Below, in pieces: positions 13,920 through 15,539 of a DNA stretch of 15,539 nucleotides (the stretch's first letter is position 1; every line of letters starts with the position of its first letter). The translations under genes and the position numbers were made by a program. Under the pieces are notes generated by a model, which was given only the letters and a program-made list of their open reading frames with translations, was not told where the DNA came from and made no database searches. The stretch is from CAZIHO01 sp964538875 (GTDB taxonomy: Bacteria > Pseudomonadota > Gammaproteobacteria > Chromatiales > Chromatiaceae): the NCBI GenBank assembly GCA_964538875.1, contig CAZIHO010000085.1, forward strand, positions 1-15,539, written 5' to 3'.

Positions 13920-14229
13920 GTGATCTCCCGCTATAAATCCAGTTGAGGTAAAAATTATGCTGTGCGAGGTAAAGATTAATCGAATGCAGGGCATTTTGCA
14001 ACAATTTTCGAAAAAAAAGACACAGTAGCAAAATCTGTTGCGCAAATCCCACGCAGATCCGCCAGCCCTCTGGAAAACTCCCCACTAACTCAACTAGTTA
14101 AATACACCCCAAGTCCCCGAAACCCGTTTCTTTGGGCAACGCCGGAGCCTTGGCAGTGTCGTTAAACATACCACAACTGGGGGTCAGGGGCTCAAGAAAT
14201 TGGGCCCAGGTAGAGGTTGTGATTTTTAC
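13920..14229. other. Non-coding region upstream of the porin
   Basis: About 310 bases with no credible gene on either strand. The 100 bases nearest the porin are AT-rich. On the minus strand they contain a T9 tract followed by CGAAAATTG, then CATAAT (13959-13954), the best -10 candidate, and two TTTACCTC repeats. TTGCAA-17-TAATCT (starting near 14000) is a weaker promoter candidate. Further away are the palindrome AACTAGTT (around 14092-14099) and an imperfect inverted repeat, CACAAC at 14172-14177 with GTTGTG at 14216-14221, of unknown role. I take the region to be the porin regulatory region. Confidence 0.5.
13945..13973 (-). repeat. Paired TTTACCTC direct repeats around the porin -10
   Basis: TTTACCTC occurs at 13973-13966 and again at 13952-13945. 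The two copies are 21 bp apart, two helical turns, and flank the likely porin -10 CATAAT (13959-13954). The geometry fits two bound monomers or a dimer on one DNA face, that is, an operator. The regulator is unknown. Confidence 0.4.
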
Positions 14230-14256
14230 AACAAAAAGCCGGCGTTGGCCGGCTTT
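14230..14256 (-). terminator. Intrinsic terminator after tRNA-Gln
   Basis: A 9-bp stem (AAAGCCGGC/GCCGGCTTT) with a 4-nt loop lies eight bases after the tRNA 3' end on the minus strand and continues into TTTTTG. This is a clear Rho-independent terminator, probably ending the tRNA transcript and possibly the whole rplM-rpsI-tRNA unit. Confidence 0.8.
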
Positions 14257-14263
14257 AGAAGTT

Positions 14264-14337
14264 TGGCTGGGGAACCAGGATTCGAACCTAGATTGACGGA
14301 GTCAGAGTCCGCTGTCCTGCCGTTAGACGATTCCCCA
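14264..14337 (-). tRNA. tRNA-Gln (anticodon CUG)
   Basis: 74 nt including an encoded CCA. The acceptor stem TGGGGAA pairs with TTCCCCA, followed by G73 and CCA. The weak first pair and G73 are typical glutamine identity features. The anticodon stem GCGGA/TCCGT holds the loop CTCTGAC, giving anticodon CTG (reads CAG). The T arm has GGTTCGAATCC. It lies 52 bases downstream of rpsI on the same strand and is followed by a strong terminator. Confidence 0.97.
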
Positions 14338-14354
14338 AGAAGGCAATCGAACGA

Positions 14355-14380
14355 GGGTGGGGCGGGTTGGCACCCCACCC
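14355..14380 (-). terminator. Hairpin between rpsI and tRNA-Gln
   Basis: GGGTGGGG at 14355-14362 pairs perfectly over 8 bp with CCCCACCC at 14373-14380, with a 10-nt loop. It starts ten bases after the rpsI stop. There is no U tract on the minus strand, so it is more likely an mRNA-stabilising or processing structure, or a partial terminator, than a full stop. Confidence 0.4.
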
Positions 14381-14389
14381 CTGGTCCGG

Positions 14390-14779
14390 TTAGCGCTTCG
14401 AGTACTGAGGACGCTTGCGGGCCTTGTGCAGCCCTACCTTCTTGCGTTCCACTTCGCGGGCGTCCCGGGTCAACAGACCGGCCTGACGCAACGGTACGCG
14501 CAATTCCTCGTTGTAATGCACCAGTGCCCTGGCGATACCATGCCGGATTGCGCCAGCCTGGCCGGAGGTGCCGCCACCCACGACGCTGATCCGCAAATCT
14601 ACCTTGCCGGCAAGACCCGCAGTCTCTAGGGCCTGGCGAACCATCATGCGCGCCGTCTCGCGACCGAAGAAGTTATCCAAGGTGCGACCGTTAATGTCGA
14701 TCGCGCCGTTTCCCACGGACAGGAACACGCGCGCGGTAGAGGTTTTGCGGCGACCAGTGCTGTAATGAATTTCTGCCAT
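14390..14779 (-). CDS. rpsI: 30S ribosomal protein S9
   Basis: 129 residues (E. coli S9 has 130). It is a component of the small-subunit head, whose C-terminal tail reaches the P-site tRNA. Family features are YSTGRRKTSTARVFL at the N-terminus, GRTLDNFFGRETARMMVRQ, VVGGGTSGQAGAIRHGIARAL and the basic tail ending KRPQYSKR, which is the near-invariant S9 C-terminus. It starts 15 bases after rplM, with only a weak GAG in place of a full Shine-Dalgarno, so translation probably depends on coupling to rplM. This is the universally conserved rplM-rpsI pair. Confidence 0.98.
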   Translation of the reverse strand: MAEIHYSTGRRKTSTARVFLSVGNGAIDINGRTLDNFFGRETARMMVRQALETAGLAGKVDLRISVVGGGTSGQAGAIRHGIARALVHYNEELRVPLRQAGLLTRDAREVERKKVGLHKARKRPQYSKR

Positions 14780-14794
14780 CTCTGGGACTCGTTG

Positions 14795-15223
14795 TTAGAT
14801 TTCCAAGGGCTGCGGTTGCTGGGCTTGATGATGATGGTCCGGCCCGGCAAAAACCTTCAGCTTCTTGAACATGGCCCGCCCCAAAGGATTCGAGGGGAGC
14901 ATGCCCTTCACCGCAGTCTGGATCACCCGCTCCGGTGCCTTTTGCAATTGCCCGGCCAGGGAAATTGACTTCAGGTTCCCCAGATAGCCCGTGTGATGGT
15001 GATAAAACTTATCCTGGAGTTTATTTCCCGTCACCCGGATCTTTTCCGCGTTGACCACGACAATGTAGTCGCCGGTATCCACGTGCGGGGTATATTCTGG
15101 CTTGTGCTTGCCACGCAGGCGACGCGCAACTTCGCTGGCTAGCCGACCCAGGGTCTTGTCAGCAGCATCAACCAGGTACCATCCGCGACGCACTTCCGCA
15201 GGCTTGGCGCTAACAGTCGTCAT
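14795..15223 (-). CDS. rplM: 50S ribosomal protein L13
   Basis: 142 residues, identical in length to E. coli L13, an early-assembling large-subunit protein. Recognisable segments are WYLVDAADKTLGRLASEVA, LRGKHKPEYTPHVDTGDYIV, VNAEKIRVTGNKLQDK, YHHHTGYLGNLKS, the AVKGMLPSNPLGRAMFKKLKVF signature and a C-terminal AQQPQPLEI. The ATG at 15223 has GGAG eight bases upstream. The open frame running on to 15403 is 5' leader and lacks L13 similarity. It is transcribed from the promoter at 15271-15299 together with rpsI. In E. coli this operon is reported to be feedback-regulated by L13 through its leader; I cannot see whether that applies here. Confidence 0.98.
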   Translation of the reverse strand: MTTVSAKPAEVRRGWYLVDAADKTLGRLASEVARRLRGKHKPEYTPHVDTGDYIVVVNAEKIRVTGNKLQDKFYHHHTGYLGNLKSISLAGQLQKAPERVIQTAVKGMLPSNPLGRAMFKKLKVFAGPDHHHQAQQPQPLEI

Positions 15224-15270
15224 TCCTTTAGCTCCACCGTGTATTCTTCGGCAACATTTAAAGGGTGGCA

Positions 15271-15299
15271 ATCTTACCCTGGGGCAGGCATCTTCGCAA
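15271..15299 (-). promoter_or_regulatory. rplM-rpsI promoter
   Basis: On the minus strand TTGCGA (15299-15294), a 17-bp spacer and TAAGAT (15276-15271) form a sigma-70-type promoter with four of six matches in each box. Transcription would start near 15264, leaving a leader of about 40 bases before the rplM ATG. It lies downstream of the terminator at 15326-15355, so rplM need not depend on upstream transcription. Confidence 0.6.
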
Positions 15300-15325
15300 G
15301 GCCGAGCATCGCCCAATACCCAACC

Positions 15326-15355
15326 AAAAAAAAAGACGCGATGGATTCCATCGCG
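15326..15355 (-). terminator. Strong intrinsic terminator upstream of rplM
   Basis: On the minus strand an 8-bp perfect stem CGCGATGG/CCATCGCG with a 3-nt loop (15355-15337) is followed after TC by nine Ts (15334-15326). It ends a transcript coming from the right. No protein gene ends in the last 180 bases of the window, so the transcript is short or is a leader. Confidence 0.85.
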
Positions 15356-15439
15356 CCCAATAGACAACCACCAACAAGGAGGACCAAAAAACCAGAAGAT
15401 CAATACTGACTCGCGTCAGAAACATCGCTTGATCAGTAT
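15326..15439 (-). ncRNA. Candidate small RNA or attenuated leader
   Basis: A segment of about 114 nt is bounded by promoter-like elements on the right and the strong terminator on the left. It has no open frame of note. At its 5' end ATACTGA can pair with TCAGTAT, while an overlapping CTGAC-GCGA-GTCAG hairpin competes for the same bases. The middle contains a U6 run and CCTCCTT (15382-15376), then the terminator. I do not recognise a family. It may be an sRNA, or the attenuated distal leader of rplM. Confidence 0.4.
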
Positions 15440-15445
15440 ATTCTA

Positions 15446-15474
15446 AAAATATAATAGACTAGCCCGCTCGTCAA
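15446..15474 (-). promoter_or_regulatory. Promoter-like element for the candidate small RNA
   Basis: On the minus strand -35 TTGACG (15474-15469, five of six), a 17-bp spacer and TATTTT (15451-15446, four of six). TATATT at 15453-15448 is a better box but at 15-bp spacing. The predicted start is near 15439, exactly at the base of the ATACTGA stem. Confidence 0.45.
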
Positions 15475-15539
15475 CCCGCCGGCAGAGCAGGGCAAACGCG
15501 TAATCTGACATCCAGGATCAGTGGGTTATATGGCCTGGT

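Noticed and set aside
13920..14045. N-terminal extension of the porin frame
   Set aside because: A perfect signal peptide and GGGAG site at 13919 define the start. The extension translates AT-rich promoter DNA.
14172..14221. CACAAC/GTTGTG inverted repeat downstream of the tRNA terminator
   Set aside because: Imperfect, long-looped and without a T tract; no role can be assigned beyond noting it in the intergenic description.
15376..15382. Plus-strand AAGGAGG as a ribosome-binding site
   Set aside because: No start codon lies within the usual distance downstream and no open frame follows; it is more interesting read on the minus strand.
15224..15403. N-terminal extension of the L13 frame
   Set aside because: It runs through the rplM promoter and a terminator and has no L13 similarity. 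ATG at 15223 gives the exact family length.
15429..15455. Plus-strand TTGATC-15-TATAAT promoter
   Set aside because: The -10 is perfect, but the spacer is 15 bp, the -35 is only four of six, and nothing recognisable follows before the window ends.
1..15539. CRISPR arrays, insertion sequences, phage genes or attachment sites
   Set aside because: I saw no spaced repeats, transposase or integrase motifs; the window reads as stable core chromosome apart from the 736-5045 operon.

Overview
This is a chromosomal window from a GC-rich gammaproteobacterium. The evidence is its conserved synteny. The divergent pair ygfB-pepP-ubiH-ubiI (minus strand) and zapB-like-zapA-6S RNA-ygfA (plus strand) is a hallmark of Gammaproteobacteria, and rplM-rpsI and a classical outer-membrane porin fit the same group. 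The ubiquinone genes indicate a respiring organism. I cannot name the genus.

Layout. Positions 1-600 hold a strong-looking minus-strand promoter that fires out of the left edge, followed by a small secreted c-type cytochrome. Positions 700-5045 form an apparent plus-strand operon that I regard as the novel part of the window. It contains a possible 45-residue small ORF, a PstS-like periplasmic binding protein lacking the usual phosphate-loop motif, an unrecognised secreted protein, and three consecutive diverged paralogues of the bestrophin-like DUF4239 membrane family joined by 4-nt stop/start overlaps. No ABC-transporter permease or ATPase accompanies the binding protein. Positions 5083-10623 (minus strand) hold ygfB, pepP, ubiH, ubiI and then hisC, with a terminator-like hairpin just before hisC.

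Positions 10646-12781 (plus strand) carry a divergent promoter, the cell-division genes zapB-like and zapA, the 6S RNA gene, ygfA (5-formyltetrahydrofolate cyclo-ligase) and rpiA. A stem with a UUCG loop separates rpiA from a convergent porin gene (12882-13919). Further right on the minus strand are tRNA-Gln(CUG) with its terminator, rpsI, rplM with a clear promoter, and, upstream of that promoter, a short non-coding segment with its own promoter-like elements and a very strong terminator. This segment is a candidate small RNA.

Most of the window is housekeeping: ubiquinone hydroxylation, peptide trimming, histidine synthesis, division, folate and pentose metabolism, and ribosomal proteins. 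The exception is the 736-5045 operon. Its logic (periplasmic binding protein plus secreted partner plus three channel-like membrane subunits) suggests an uncharacterised envelope or anion-transport complex. This is inferred from family membership and gene arrangement only.
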